Counted from the first letter of the stretch, positions 21,972 through 33,837 are shown. The stretch is 64,000 bases of DNA from Didymella arachidicola (GCA_016630955.3 CM049986.1:1488001-1552000), one strand, 5' to 3'. The notes: generated by a model from the letters alone, not told the origin. Program-made: numbers and translations.

Positions 21972-23642
21972 ATGCGTCCGGGCGTGTATCAGTTCCTCGT
22001 TGGCTGCTTTGCATCATTGGGCTCTTTCCTCTTTGGATACGACCTGGCTGTGATTGCAGAAGTAGTGGCATCCGACTCTTTCAAATCACTGTTCTTGCAA
22101 CGAAATGCCAATTCTCGATCCGGTACCGTTGTGGCACTCTTCACCGCAGGATGCTTCTTTGGCGCCTTTGGAGCAGGGTTCACAGATAAGCTCGGTAGAC
22201 GTGGCACCATTCTCATGGCTTCATGCATCTTCATCGTTGGCGGTATCATTCAGACCGCCGGAGTCGTTATCGGTATGCTTTACGCTGGTAGATTCATCGC
22301 CGGGTTTGGCGTAGGGTTCTTGACTATGATCATCCCGATCTACCAAGCAGAGATAACACATCGTCACATCCGTGGGAAGGTCACTAGTCTTCAGCAACTC
22401 TTCAATGCTGTGGGACAGATCTTTGCCAGCTGGATTGGGTACGGCTGCTATCAAGAGTGGGCTGGGACAGGTGACAGCCGGGAGTGGCGCATACCGCTCG
22501 CTGTGCAAATCATTCCGGCTCTCTTCTTGGGTAGCTTAATCTACATGTTCCCTGAGGTATGTTAATAATCAGTGACTCCCTTGATTCTGCAGAGACTGCG
22601 CTGATACTGCGGCAGAGTCCACGATGGCTATGTGACCACGATCGAGCTGATGAGGGTCTCCGCAATTTGGCTCTTCTCCACTCGCACGGCGACATCTTGG
22701 ATCCGTATGTAGTGGCTGAGTTCGACCTCATCCAAGCCCAAATTCAAGCCGAACACATGGAGAAAAAGAAGACATACTTCGACCTCGTTCGCGATTGGCC
22801 AAACCTCAGGCGGACAATGCTTGCATGCTTCACTCAAGCTGAATGTCAGATGACGGGGGTAAGCATGCATTCAACAGAGGAGAAAAATTCCTACCTTTGA
22901 AGTTCCTTCTGACTTTATACAGGTCAGCGCAATCCAATACTTTTCCCCTCAGATTTACGCCCAGATGGGTATTGGCACTTCTCAAGCCTTGCTATTTAAC
23001 GGAGTCAACGCCATCATCGCTTTTGCCGGCACATCTGTATGCATCTTTGCCATTGACCGAGTTGGACGGCGACCACTCGAAATCTACGGAGCAGGTCTTA
23101 TGTGTGTAACATTCCTAATCAACGCCATCCTGATCAAACAGTTTCCGGCCTCGGCGCCCAGCACCGGGGCTCACTGGGCCTTTGTTGCTTTGACATGGGT
23201 GTTCAATTTCGTCTTTTTCGTTACATCGGGGCCCCTGTCTTGGGCAATTCCCGCGGAGCTCTTCGGCACAGCGCTTCGCATGAAGGGTGTAAGCGTTGGA
23301 GCAATGACGAGTTTCGCGTTCAACACGATGATAGGACAGGTCACACCTATCGCGGTCAGTGCCATTGGCTGGAGATATTACGTGGTCTTCATTGTCTGCA
23401 ATTTTGTTAACGGGGTTGTCTTTTGGGCCTTCTTACCAGAGACCAAGGGACTTAGCCTGGAGGACATGGATACCCTTTTCTACGAAAGCCCGACCTTTGT
23501 CCCCGGAAGCAAATGGGTTCCGCCACACTCTTCACTTGACGAAGATGCACGTAGAGTAGAAGACACGAAAAACTACGTGGATGGAGTGGTTTCGGCGAAA
23601 TACAGGGCCACTGGGGTGGAGCATATTGAGGGTGGCCCTTGA
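21972..23642 (+). CDS. MFS sugar (hexose) transporter
   Basis: Plasma-membrane sugar:proton symporter family, 12 membrane spans. Exons 21972-22556, 22616-22858, 22923-23642 (introns of 59 and 64 nt, both GT-AG) give 515 residues. Family marks in order: GSFLFGYDLAVIAEV in span 1, DKLGRRGTI between spans 2 and 3, AGRFIAGFGVGFLTMIIPIY (span 4), EVTHRHIRGK-type loop, FPESPRWL rebuilt across intron 1, VSAIQYFSPQIYAQMG rebuilt at intron 2, RVGRRPLEIYGA, then LPETKGLSLEDMD after the last span. I prefer the ATG at 21972 because of the TATA position; an in-frame ATG at 21912 would add 20 residues. Substrate cannot be set from sequence. It lies upstream of a pectate lyase, compatible with uptake of plant-derived sugars. 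Confidence 0.9.
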
Positions 23643-24827
23643 AAAGGAATTAAGAAGCATGCCACGTCTTAGCCCTTGGCTCTGTCGTTGGATGCAACCT
23701 AGTATCATCTGTGCGTGACACGAGCCTATGAATCCTACAAAGCAGGTAGTGCGAGCGCGTCAGCTTCTGCTGCTTTCACCGTAGCTGGTAGTGTTTGGAC
23801 CGATTGCGGGTATAAGAACATTTCCCACTTGGGACAGATAGAGTCTTTAATTTCCTACAGCTTGATCTTCATCGTACTGTGTAATTCAGCATCTTTGTCT
23901 GAAGCTTTCAACACTAATCTCGGGCCCTAAGGATTAGGACCCGACGCTGTTGCAACCATTAGGTATGGTTTCTGGAGCGGGCCGGTCTGCACTGACACAG
24001 CCAACATTGAACAACAAGGGCCTGTGCGAGGGTTGATATATCACAGAAAGCAATGGTTACGTATCGCCCTATATCCAGGATTTCGATGGATTCAATCAAA
24101 TCACGCCTACTTCCAGTGCGGGTCTTCGAATGAAAATTCTAATTGTTCACATTGTCTGATTGTCAGCCCGACTCGATTGAATATCCATGCTCTTCTCGAT
24201 GGATTCTGTTTTGAAATCTGGTCCATCCTTGCCTAGAATGTACCCAAGGCGCCGTTGTTCGGATACAAGTGAAACCAGGTATATCTCTGAGCTCTGGACG
24301 TGCACAAATCGCTCGACCGCTCGAGCTTGGCGGTCAAATTGCGATTTGGCCTATACCTCAATTCTTTTGCGCTGGCCTAAGACCGCGGCAATGGCTCTTG
24401 GCGCACTCAATATGCCGGCAGGAGAAAGTTCCAAGACGGAGGTTTTACCCCAGACCAAGACTCCACCAATAGGCACCCCCATACCCACAATATAGTCAAA
24501 CAGCCAAGAGACCCCAAGAGATAAACATGCACGCAATTGCGCATCAGTACTCGACGATGATCTTGTCAGGTCTCGTTTCGTTTCAACGACGCTGATGAGG
24601 ATCGTCGTTCCACCAACGATACCGTTGGTAATAGATTAAAGGTTTTGAGCGATGGGGGGAGAGAGGTTGTGTGCGATGAAATTGTGCACTTCAAGTTTGG
24701 TGGGCTTAAGGTTGAGCAGTATAAGAAGCAGTATTGTTTACCTTCAATCTGACAGCACGCTCGCATCTCCATCCAATACTCCTTATCACCATCGAACATT
24801 CTTCGCTGTTCTTTTGTACACTTCAAC
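23643..24827. promoter_or_regulatory. Upstream region of the pectate lyase
   Basis: 1.2 kb between the transporter stop and the pectate lyase start, same strand. A TATA-like TATAAGAA is at 24720-24727, about 108 bp before the ATG. Short ORFs inside show no family signal. Confidence 0.45.
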
Positions 24828-25596
24828 ATGCGTTTCTCAATTGCAGTCATCAGCGTCGCCACTGGCCTCGCGGCTGGTCAAACACTGAACATTCCCACTC
24901 GAGTTGGCTCGATTGTTTCGCTCGCAAGCCCCAGTGTCATCTCGGGCTCGAAGGACCTGGGCAACAAGGAGTACGACCGTGGCCGGGCTTGCGACACTGA
25001 TGCGGACACTGGCAGTGACAGCGCGGTCTTCATCCTTGAGAACGGCGCGACCTTGAGCAACGTGATCATCGGCACAAACCAGCTGGAAGGAATTCACTGC
25101 AAGGGAGCTTGCACGCTCAAGAACGTGTGGTTCCGTGACGTCTGCGAGGGTAAGTACATTGCATCCATGCGCGCTCACAAGTTGCTAACTAATGACAGAT
25201 GCCATCTCTGCGCTCGGAACCGGCGATGTGCTTATCGAGGGAGGAGGTGCACAGGAAGCAAAGGACAAGGTAGTCCAGCACAACGGCCGCGGCACAGTGA
25301 CCATCAAGAACTTCACTGTCGTCAACGCCGGCAAGCTTTACCGCGGTTGCGGCGATTGCACAAACAACGGAGGCCCAAGGAACGTTGTGATCTCGGGCGT
25401 CAAGGCCAAGGGGGTATCTGAGCTTGTCGGCATCAACTCCAACTACGGAGACACCGCCAACATTCAGAGCTCTTGTGGTTCTGGCGTCAAGAAGGTCTGC
25501 CAGGAGTACAAGGGCGTGAACAAGGGCAGTGGCGAGAGCAGCAAAGTGTCTACCACCGCGAACTGCAAGGGTCAGACCAGCTTCTCGTCTTGCTAG
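24828..25596 (+). CDS. Secreted pectate lyase, family PL3
   Basis: Extracellular enzyme that cleaves polygalacturonate by beta-elimination in plant middle lamella and primary wall. Exons 24828-25149 and 25199-25596 around a 49-nt intron (GTAAGT, CTAAC, GACAG) give 239 residues, a normal length for PL3. Residues 1-17 form a signal peptide (MRFSIAVISVATGLAAG). The PL3 series follows: FILENGATLSNVIIGTNQLE, GIHCKGACTLKNVWFRDVCE, then DAISALGTG across the intron, KVVQHNGRGTVTIKNFTV and LYRGCGDC. The Cys-rich pattern fits the disulfides of the family's beta-helix. Neighbours are a sugar transporter upstream and a secreted oxidoreductase downstream on the other strand. No cellulose-binding domain. 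Confidence 0.95.
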
Positions 25597-26198
25597 ACGA
25601 GGTGTAGGTTGTGATCCTCGGCTTTGGCTGTAACTTCGTCTTCGCAGATAGTGTATAGCACTTGATCCGTAGCTTTAGTACAATTGTTGCGTTGTATTTT
25701 GGCCTGTTCAGTCCAAGTAAGCCTATCACTGTTGCAAAGATGTGCGGAACGACCGGGCTCTTACAATGTTTATCTCTACGCTAGTTCATAAAATGCTTAC
25801 ACGCTCTGTACCTTCCGTAAGTGGCTAGATATGTCCAGTTAGCGTCTTTGAAAGAACGAACTAGATTCTGTCATTCAGACTCATTCTTAGTAGGATCTTC
25901 AGATGCCTTGTGCCTAGCTAGCTAATTCTCCTATAGGTCGGGTGGTTCCGCAAATTTTAGCAAGCACCGATATACTGAGGCAGCCTGCTCGTAGTAGGAT
26001 ACGCTCTAGACTGTCCTTCAGCTAGCTAGCCGTAGAACTACTGAGATTCTACTATCTACGACTATTACATACCCAACATTGCGCAAGAGATCGAATTGGT
26101 GTATGCAGCATCGTAAGACGGCATACCGGTCACAATAATTCCAATGACTACCCCGACGTACATGCCAAATAGACGCCACGAGCCGTTACCACTATCTT
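25597..26198. other. Convergent intergenic, TA-rich decayed sequence
   Basis: 600 bp between the stops of the pectate lyase (+) and the GMC gene (-). From about 25900 to 26060 the sequence is dense in CTAG and TA steps with gctagct repeated, which looks like mutated (possibly RIP-affected) repeat debris. No gene. Confidence 0.4.
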
Positions 26199-28371
26199 CT
26201 AAGCACTCTCAAGAAGCACCTCGTACGCCTTACGAGAAATCGTAAACGTCGGTCCATTCGGCATCGCACCAGGCACCCGCGGAAAAACCGACGCATCCAC
26301 CACGCGAAGCCCATTCACACCCTGTACCCTAAACTTTGGGTCCACGCAGGACCCCCGATCCCCCACAGGGCCCATACGACAACTGCTAGCCGCATGGTGA
26401 CTAAACGCCTCGTCCATGAGCGCCTGACGCAAATCGACCTCCGGGTTCGGCGCGACAACCGTATAAGCCAACCCCGTATCATCGTACGCGCTTATCAAGA
26501 GCTCGACGCCCTCAGCAAGAGCCTTGAGATCCGTCTCTGCGTTTTCCGCGAAGAAATTGAAATTGATGTCTGGGGCTTGCCGCGGGTCCTTGGAGCGGAG
26601 CCGCACGGTGCCAGATGGGTTCGCGGTCTGCATCTTCACGATTGAGGATCCCCACATCTCGGGGACTGGCTGTCGGCGGGAGAAGCCAGGGTAGAATCCC
26701 GAATCGCCCCAGCCGGCGGCGCTTAGGTAGAAGAGGTCGGCGTCGGTGTCCCAGCTGGCACTGCTGCGCCAGAGGAGGAAGAATGTGCCGAGGGATAGGG
26801 AGTAGGGGCCTGTTCCGTTGCGTTCCCACTGCAAGAAGCAGGGGTCTGATGCGTTGAAGGTCCGGGTGCAGGGTGTGTTCGTGGCGGCTTGCCATGGGGC
26901 TTCGGCGCGTACGTGGACGGGTGACTCGTAGTTGTCCTGCATGAAGTTTCCCTGGGAGATGTGAGCCGAGAAAAGACAAAACGCGACGTGTACGCGAGGC
27001 TTACCACCGCTGGAAGATCTACTACGACCGGTATGTCGAGTTCCTCTAGTTCTGCGCGAGGTCCGATTCCGCTCAGCTTCAGGATCTGCGGGGTGTTGAA
27101 AGTACCACCTGCCACAATCACTTCCTTCTTTGCGCGAACGACACGCAAGACTTCGGGTTGTTGTGATGCATTGTATCGCGTGTCTGCCGAGTAGAGTCCT
27201 TCTCCGACCATGTACTCGACACCGACCGCTTTCGGTCTTCCGTCGCATTCGTCGAAGAGAACTCTTGTTGCTAGCGAATGAAGGCTGAGTGTCAAAGGAT
27301 GCCCAGCCTCCACCACTTTGTTGATATGCTTAGCAATGCTGCTCCGGCTACCGGTTGTGGGGGAGATGGCCAGTGGAAGTAAGGTAGACATGTTGCTGGC
27401 GTAGCGATCAGGATCAACACTGTTCATGTCACGGACGAGCAACTCGGCCAAATGATGGACGTCTGTGACCTCGATGCCCTCAGTCTCGCGGATGATCGAC
27501 GACACAAAGCGACGAACGTTCTCTAACGTGATGCCAGCCGTTACCAACGGATCCATCAGGCTAGACTGCATATTTCACTGCGCGTTAGCAACAACATTCA
27601 AAGCGGGCGACACCGTTCTTACCTCAAGATACCCATCGAAGCCATGTCCAGGCGTACCTCGGGGAACGTACGTGCAATTCTCGAGCTCCGTTAGATAGCG
27701 TCGCATGTTTCCATGAGCCCAAGACTCATCCCCGGTGAGGTTAGCGATATAGTCCCACTCGTTATCGGGCGCCCAGGCGAAGTTCATGGCGTTCACTTGA
27801 GAACTGCCACCGAGAGTGGCACCCCGCGGATACAGTATGCCCCGACTATTCCCACAGTGTCAGCGATATATCAATTGGGCGATCAGCAAAGGTCGTGCAC
27901 TTACGGCTGCGCGTCTTCTGGAGGTTCAAGGCCCACGTAGTACGAGCCATTACTCCTCACATATGCGTACTTTGGATCGCGGCGAGCTTGCGTTTCGTTC
28001 GCGAAGTGTTCAACGAAGAAGCTCCAAGAGTGAGGGGCGGTTTCGGCAGCAACGGAATTTCTTCACGATTGATCAGCATTAAATGATTGGAAGCTCATAG
28101 GGAAAACGCACAAGGAGGGGATCTCCTCGCGGAAGTCAGTCGAGTTGTCGCCGCCTGCTTCGAGGAGGAAGACCGAGTACCCGCTCGTTGCTAGATTGGC
28201 ACTTCGCAGTCCGTTAGCACAGCGTATCCGTCGAATTGACTTACTAAAGTCAATGACTTACGCGAGGGATCCTCCGCCCGGCCCTGAACCTACAATCACA
28301 TAGTCATACTCCGTGTCACCCGCCAGTGCACACACTGCCATCGCAGCAGCCATCAACAAAGTCGTGATCAT
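26199..28371 (-). CDS. Secreted GMC oxidoreductase (aryl-alcohol-oxidase-like)
   Basis: FAD enzyme oxidising an alcohol with release of H2O2 or reduction of another acceptor; substrate unknown. Six exons: 28262-28371, 28112-28201, 27905-28060, 27623-27845, 27005-27565, 26199-26951, separated by introns of 60, 51, 59, 57 and 53 nt, all GT-AG. The 1893-nt sum is in frame: 630 residues. Residues 1-17 form a signal peptide (MITTLLMAAAMAVCALA). The ADP-binding fold is YDYVIVGSGPGGGSLA joined to ANLATSGYSVFLLEAGGD across intron 1. GMC signature 1 is LYPRGATLGGSSQVNAMNF (exon 4), signature 2 is GGTFNTPQILKLSGIGP (exon 5). The C-terminal block has the catalytic His in FSHHAASSCRMG and then LRVVDASVFPRVPGAMPNGP. 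Intron 2 uses GTGCGT. It precedes a class II peroxidase on the same strand, a plausible H2O2 supplier for it. Confidence 0.88.
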
Positions 28372-29074
28372 CCTCACTTTGAGGACCCGAACTAGAAAGG
28401 CGAGATGCGATACAAGATAGTAAATCCAAGATAGAACAAAGTAATGCGAATAGCTTGTTTCGAAGAATCGTACCTTCCACCTCCACCCTACACACCCCCT
28501 TAAATACTCCCCGCCAACTCTCCCCTCTGACTATCCTCGTACACCACGCAGGCCAAGTGGCTCGATCCGCAACAACAGTCAGAGCCGCAGCCGAGCAGTG
28601 TCTCCACGCGCCGTCAGCGCGTACGAGCTATGAGCGCGGGACCGAAATACGTCTGACATGTATTATGGATCGCATCGACTCGACTCGACTGTTGTTGTTC
28701 GTGTAGAGGTGTCGCAGCATCAGATCCTGACGACGACTATGACAGGGCGTGAGATTCGTTTATTCTAAGTCGTGAGAGGCGGGAGAAGCGAGGCTTGGCG
28801 CTTATGTTTCAGCGTTGGGTATGGGGCTTACTTGCATTGCATTATGATACCAGACGTGCTCGTATGCGTTCGTCGAACGACTAGTATGCCAATCCACATG
28901 CTCCTCAGGACGATTATTAACACCAGCACGTATTGCACTCCGCGCACCATCATGCAAGAAAATCTTCGAATATACAACGCAAGGTATGTAATCAATTAAC
29001 CAACAGCCTCTCCCCCCCCCCTCACTCCTCACATCATCATCCAAACCACGCAAGCTATGCAACCCCCCCCCCCC
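28372..29074. promoter_or_regulatory. Region between GMC gene and peroxidase gene
   Basis: Same-strand gap of about 0.7 kb: 3' UTR of the peroxidase and promoter of the GMC gene. On the minus strand a TATTTAAG lies about 130 bp upstream of the GMC ATG. The stretch 29010-29110 has several runs of C (up to 14). Confidence 0.45.
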
Positions 29075-30414
29075 CTAATCTGCAACCAACAACTCCCCCG
29101 CCCCCCCAAATGCCCCAATTCTTCTCGGCAAAACCCTCGTACACTCCGTCAAATTATTAATATTCCTCACCCCCAGCAAACTCAACCTAATATAACTATA
29201 CGCATAATCCTCGTTCCAATCCGCTTGTCCCTCCTTCCCAATGGAGAACTTCTTCCACTCAGCGCTTGTCCGGGGATCGCGCGCGAGGACGACGTCGCTG
29301 GGGAAGCGGAGCACGGATTTGGGGAGGGGCCCGAGACCCAGGGTTTGGTTGTAGAAGAGGGTATCCCAGACTGCGCATAGTTAGTATGTGGGAGGGTGTG
29401 AGATAGGGGGGGGGGGGGGCGTACCGCCTGGCGTGCCGTCCTGTGGTGCGGCGGGGCGGGACGGGTCGACGTTGAATTGTTGGCTTGTTGTGTGTGCGCC
29501 GAGGAGAGCGGTGAGTTCGTGGGGGCCGATGGTTTTGGCGGAGAAGAGGGAGATGAGGGTGTCTGCTGAGTCGTGGACGCTGGGGAGCAGGCCGTCCATG
29601 TTGGCGCGCGAGGAGTCTTTGCGGCCGACGAAGGTGCGGATGCGGGGGCCGAGGGGGCAGGCTGGGAGGGGGTTAGCGTGTGTTGTGGGGTTCTGTGGTG
29701 GTGTTGAGGGGATGGGGACGTACTGACGACTGCGTGTTTGGCGGCGAATTGGATGAGATCTGCCATGCCGACGCCGTACTGCTTGAATTGCTGCCTTTGC
29801 ATGTCGCCCAGAATGCGCACAATGTCTTGCAGTCCTTTGTTGTCGGGGCGCGAGATTTCTTCTTTTGCGAGGATGATGCTTCCGTCTGCGCCGCCGTAAT
29901 CGAGTCCCTCTTTCCACGTACCTGCGTCGTGGAAGCCGAGTCTGATTGCAGCGCGCGCATATTTGTTGCAGCGGCCAGACTGACCGCGGAAGAGGTTGGT
30001 GAGTTGCATCGACACGTAAGCCCAGACGCAGCATGTATCTGCTTTGCACTTCTGGCCTCCAAGTTGGCCGGGGATCTGGTAGCCGGCTCCGTCGCTCTGG
30101 CCACTCTCGAGCTCTGTGATGATGCGGGCGATGGTCTTGCCGACTGGAGTTGTACCGCCATCTTTGATATCGCCGATGAGGGGGGAGACGTCCGGTGCTT
30201 CGTCCGCGGGGTCTGCAGCTGTGTTTGGGTCTACGGCCTCGGTTGTCTGTCGTCGATTGGTTGATGGTAGTCTTCGAGATCCAGATGATTGCCGCCTGGT
30301 CTGTATTCTTTGCTTGATTTCTTGTACTGTGGCACCCATCCCAGGATAGGCATATGTGCACTCGAGGATAGCCAGGGCACCGAGCCCACCAACAACGATT
30401 CGCGACAACTTCAT
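29075..30414 (-). CDS. Secreted class II haem peroxidase (ascomycete lignin-peroxidase-like)
   Basis: Extracellular haem peroxidase using H2O2 to oxidise phenolics or lignin-like substrates. Exons 29724-30414, 29425-29661, 29075-29370 with introns of 62 and 54 nt (both GTACG...AG) give 407 residues. Signal peptide MKLSRIVVGGLGALAILECT is followed by a Pro/Arg/Ser-rich stretch of about 90 residues, longer than in basidiomycete enzymes. The distal haem site is ARAAIRLGFHDAGTW (Arg, His). Exon 2 starts within VVTCPLGPRIRTFVGRKD. The proximal His is in HELTALLGAHTTSQQF with the following NVDPSRP. The third exon adds VWDTLFYNQTLGLGPLP and ends GELLVAD. The second intron contains a 14-nt C run. I did not see the full set of acidic Mn-binding residues; without an alignment I cannot separate Mn-peroxidase from generic peroxidase. 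Confidence 0.88.
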
Positions 30415-31547
30415 GTTGTGATGAGGTGTGTAAATGAATGACTTGGTGAGTTTTGATCAGATGGTGCAAATCCAAGATGGAGCTTTTCTGAGTCTGCGGA
30501 CTCCATCTTGTAAGAACTCCTGTCCCTCGACACGAGCTCATAGGCTGCTCCAGCTCGCAACCTCGCCGTGTACACCGCTTGGCGAGCATCTAGGTACTCC
30601 AGAGTTTCACCTACGAAAGCCGTTAAGCGAGCAGCCCGCCGGGTCCCCAATGCTTCTTACGCAAGGCTGAGATCCCGGGCCTGTCTAGGATCCGAATCGG
30701 ATAGGTAGAATCCGCGAAAGGGCAAGACCACGAGGCTTTCTTTGTCTGCAACGGCTAGCTAGACAACGTGGCTGGCGGCGCGAACCACGGAATGGGATCC
30801 ACTAGCGAAAGACCAGATCATTGCTATTCCTGAATGCCATCTTGCCTGAACAGGACGGTGGGCCTGACGGACATGGCTTTTGTAGTCTGATGATGCTTCG
30901 TATAGGTAGTGAAGATCATGTGCCTGAGTGTTTTAGGTGATTGCTAGTAGCAATTGAACTCTTGCCGCAACATCTGCACCTCATCGCCGTGATGTATGAG
31001 GGGTTGGTCTTGTAGAGCGAGAGAGTCTAGAAGCGCAGCATACTGCTTGTGTGATTGTGCTAATTCTTTGCGCCTGCGCCTGGGACCTGACTGTCGAAAT
31101 GCGGACGTCAAGTCGAGGGGAGGGGTGGATTAGAGCGACGGACAAAGAGAGCCGTTGTTCGTTGATAGGGTCCACCAAAGAGTCTAGATCCTAACTCCAC
31201 GTGACGGCCGGAAATGGATCTACGAGAAGTGAAACCACCGCACCTGTTCAAAATAAGTCAACCATGTCACGCGAAGGTAAAGACTATACACATTTGTCGA
31301 ATCAACAGCAGTCTAGACGATGATCCAAAGTCGATTTTGCGCGATTCTGCCATCAAAGACCCCATGCGCTTCCATACTGTGATACAACCTATGCAACTCC
31401 CATGACCCGTCTAGAGCCGTTTTGTAGTGGACCGCCGTACAATAGTAATACAAGAAGATGTCGACATGTCGATACGTGTACGCGCATGTCATATTACAAT
31501 GAATTCCAAGCGCCGTGCAATGCAAGTCCGTGAGGTGTCGTTGTTCT
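30415..31547. promoter_or_regulatory. Upstream region of the peroxidase, 3' flank of the Gdt1-like gene
   Basis: 1.1 kb between the peroxidase start (-) and the end of the Gdt1-like gene (-). No gene found; no clear TATA. Confidence 0.45.
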
Positions 31548-33174
31548 TTACTCGTGGTAGTAGGTCTCGAATGTGTAGATGATGCCGAAGAGCAGGAAAG
31601 CAATTGCGCCGCCAAGTGTGACTGGGAATTGTTAGTATCACGTTCAGTAGGGTTGGGGAAGAATGCTCACCATTACGCATGCTGATCTTGCCAGCAATAG
31701 CGCGACCACCAATGACAGCGCCAGCTGTGCAGAGACCATGTCCGACCGTGGCACCAGCAGTGACCCACCAGTAGTCGGAGCCTGCGGCCATGGCGACGGT
31801 AGCAATCTGACTGCGGTCACCCCACTCGCCGAGGAACGTCATAACGAAGGTCTGCACCCATGCGGGGCTGAGGAGCAGAGAGAACAGGTTGTTGATGCCG
31901 CTGAGAGCACCAGCGAAGGAGGTGCCACGAGGCGAAGGAGATCGGCCGGGCGAAGTGGATGGGCTGCGGGCGGGTGCAGGCAGCCTGGAATTGGAGCGAG
32001 AGCGTCGTACGCGGCCAGACTCGAGGGCGTAGGGCGAGATGGACGAGCGGCGGCGACCCTTGGAGCGGGCCAGCTGCTCCTTCTCTTCCAGCTCCTCCTC
32101 AACCTCGCGCATCTCCTCGCCGACGCCGTCGTCAGGGCTCATAGCCAGGCCCTCGCGCAGCAATTTGACGCCAAAGACGAGGAAAAGGATGGCAGCAGCC
32201 AAGTGTGTGAAGCGCTCAGACAAGAACGCGGGCACAGCGTGGCCGAGCACTGCAGACAGCACGGTCATGACGGCCAGGGCAGAGAAGGCAGCAGAGAAGA
32301 CGACAAGGCGGGGGTGACGCATGGCCATCAGGGCGGCCACGAGGAAGGTCTTGTCGCCAATCTCAGAGAAGATGATCATGGTGAAGGACAGGACAAACGA
32401 GTGGAAGGGCTGGATGACGCCGCCCGCCTCGCCGTTGGGCATGCTGGATGAGGGGCTCTTGGACGTGGTGTCGAGGGGGTCTTTGTTCGAGAGCGAGTCG
32501 GGGATCGGGTGGGGGACGTCGTCGTGGGGTGCGGTGGGCAGGTCGGTGGGTTTCTCGAGGCCGACTGCGCCAGCGAGACGGGTCGACGAGGTGGTGGTGG
32601 TCGTCGTCTCTCCCGCAGCAGCAGCCTCCTTCAGATGAGACTGCTCGCCGTGGGGCAGCGGCAGGGCTTCCTTGGGCGGCGTGGGCACCTGCTCCTTCTT
32701 GGAGCCCGTCTTGTCCTCGTGGGCCAGGCGCTCCTTGTCCTTGGCCGAGACGCCGCCCTCGACGCCCGTCTTGCCCGTGGCCAGCTTGCGGTCGGGGTCC
32801 TGCATGACGCTCTTGTCGCCGTCGAGCAGCTCCTTGTCCGCGCCGACGAGCGTCGAGTCCTTGTGGGAGCCTGGGCCCGTCTTCTTGCCGGTGCCCAGGT
32901 CCTCGACTACGGCGGGCGCCTTGTCGTGCCCCGTGGGTGTGTCGTCGATGTAGGGGCCGGCGTGGGGCTTGCCGTCGAAGCCGTCGACGGGCGCATCTTT
33001 TGTGCCCTTGGATGCGCCGGGCGTGACGGCCGCGGGCGACGGGTCGGGGATGGCATTGGTGTAGGCCGGGTCTGCTGCGCGCTTGACGAGCCTCTTGCCA
33101 TCGACGTCGGCGACTGTGGAGCGGGCGAGCGCCTGGAGCACCGGCAGGAGAACGAGCGTGTGTCGCAGCCTCAT
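31548..33174 (-). CDS. gdt1: Gdt1-like (UPF0016/TMEM165) Golgi cation transporter
   Basis: Membrane Mn2+/Ca2+ transporter of the Golgi or vacuole that supports glycosylation and calcium handling. Exons 31671-33174 and 31548-31621 around a 49-nt intron (GTGAGC, ACTAAC, CCCAG) give 525 residues. The N-terminus is a signal peptide (MRLRHTLVLLPVLQALA). Two copies of the family motif E-x-G-D-[KR]-[ST] are present: SEIGDKTF (about residue 273) and GEWGDRSQ (about 450), each in a hydrophobic half. The last exon supplies the final span (GGAIAFLLFGIIYTFETYYH). The region from about residue 30 to 260 is a charged Lys/Asp/Pro/Gly-rich insert, and the central loop is Arg/Ser-rich (RRSRSNSRLPAPARSPS), making it roughly twice the usual length. 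An upstream extension lacks an ATG, so I start at 33174. Confidence 0.9.
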
Positions 33175-33837
33175 GGTGCTGGCGTGGCGGCTGTAGGCAC
33201 AGGATGTGGGGGCAGGGGTACGCTGTGGGCTATGAACGCCGGATGCAAGGCAGCACAAGAAATAAGAAATTGGGTGCAGAGTCTTCAAGAAGAGAAAGCG
33301 TGAAGAGAGCGGCGTCAGACAAAAGTGCTGGTCAGCACCCAGGGCGTGCTTAGCTGCGAGTTGGGGAAATGTGGCTGCTGCTGAACTTTAGGAGAGACCA
33401 CTGCCACAGATGCACGCAAGGGATACGTGCAGAAGCCCACGTAACGTGTCCGCGACCTGCGTATTGCTGCAGAGCGCTAGATGGCAAAAGGGACAAAAGG
33501 AACGCTGTCAAAAGCAGCAGCAGATGAGCCTGTCCGACGCCGGCGCGCTGCAACTCCGCGCTGATCTCAAACACGCTCACGGGCATCCTGCTCAGCTCTT
33601 TCCTCCTGCACGTCGCCCCCTTCTCCTGGCTCGGACGTGAGCATCCGTGAGGGCTGAGCTAGTCTGGACGCAGCCAAGCGCCGAGATCACGTGAGAACGA
33701 GAGTCGAGCGCGGCAGAGCGGGTCACCGAGCCGGCGCGAACCTCCCCATGACAACAACGCGCACCAGCACCATCTGTCTTCAAGAGCCGGCAAGGCGCGC
33801 AATTAACGGGGACTCTGCAGAAGCCTGCTAGAGCCTC
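33175..33837. promoter_or_regulatory. Divergent promoter, Gdt1-like / telomere-binding gene
   Basis: 663 bp between two divergent start codons. GC-rich, no recognised motif or gene. Confidence 0.5.

Noticed and set aside
31663..32451. 262-codon frame antisense to the Gdt1-like gene
   Set aside because: Antisense shadow of a well supported gene; Gly/Arg/His-rich with no domain.
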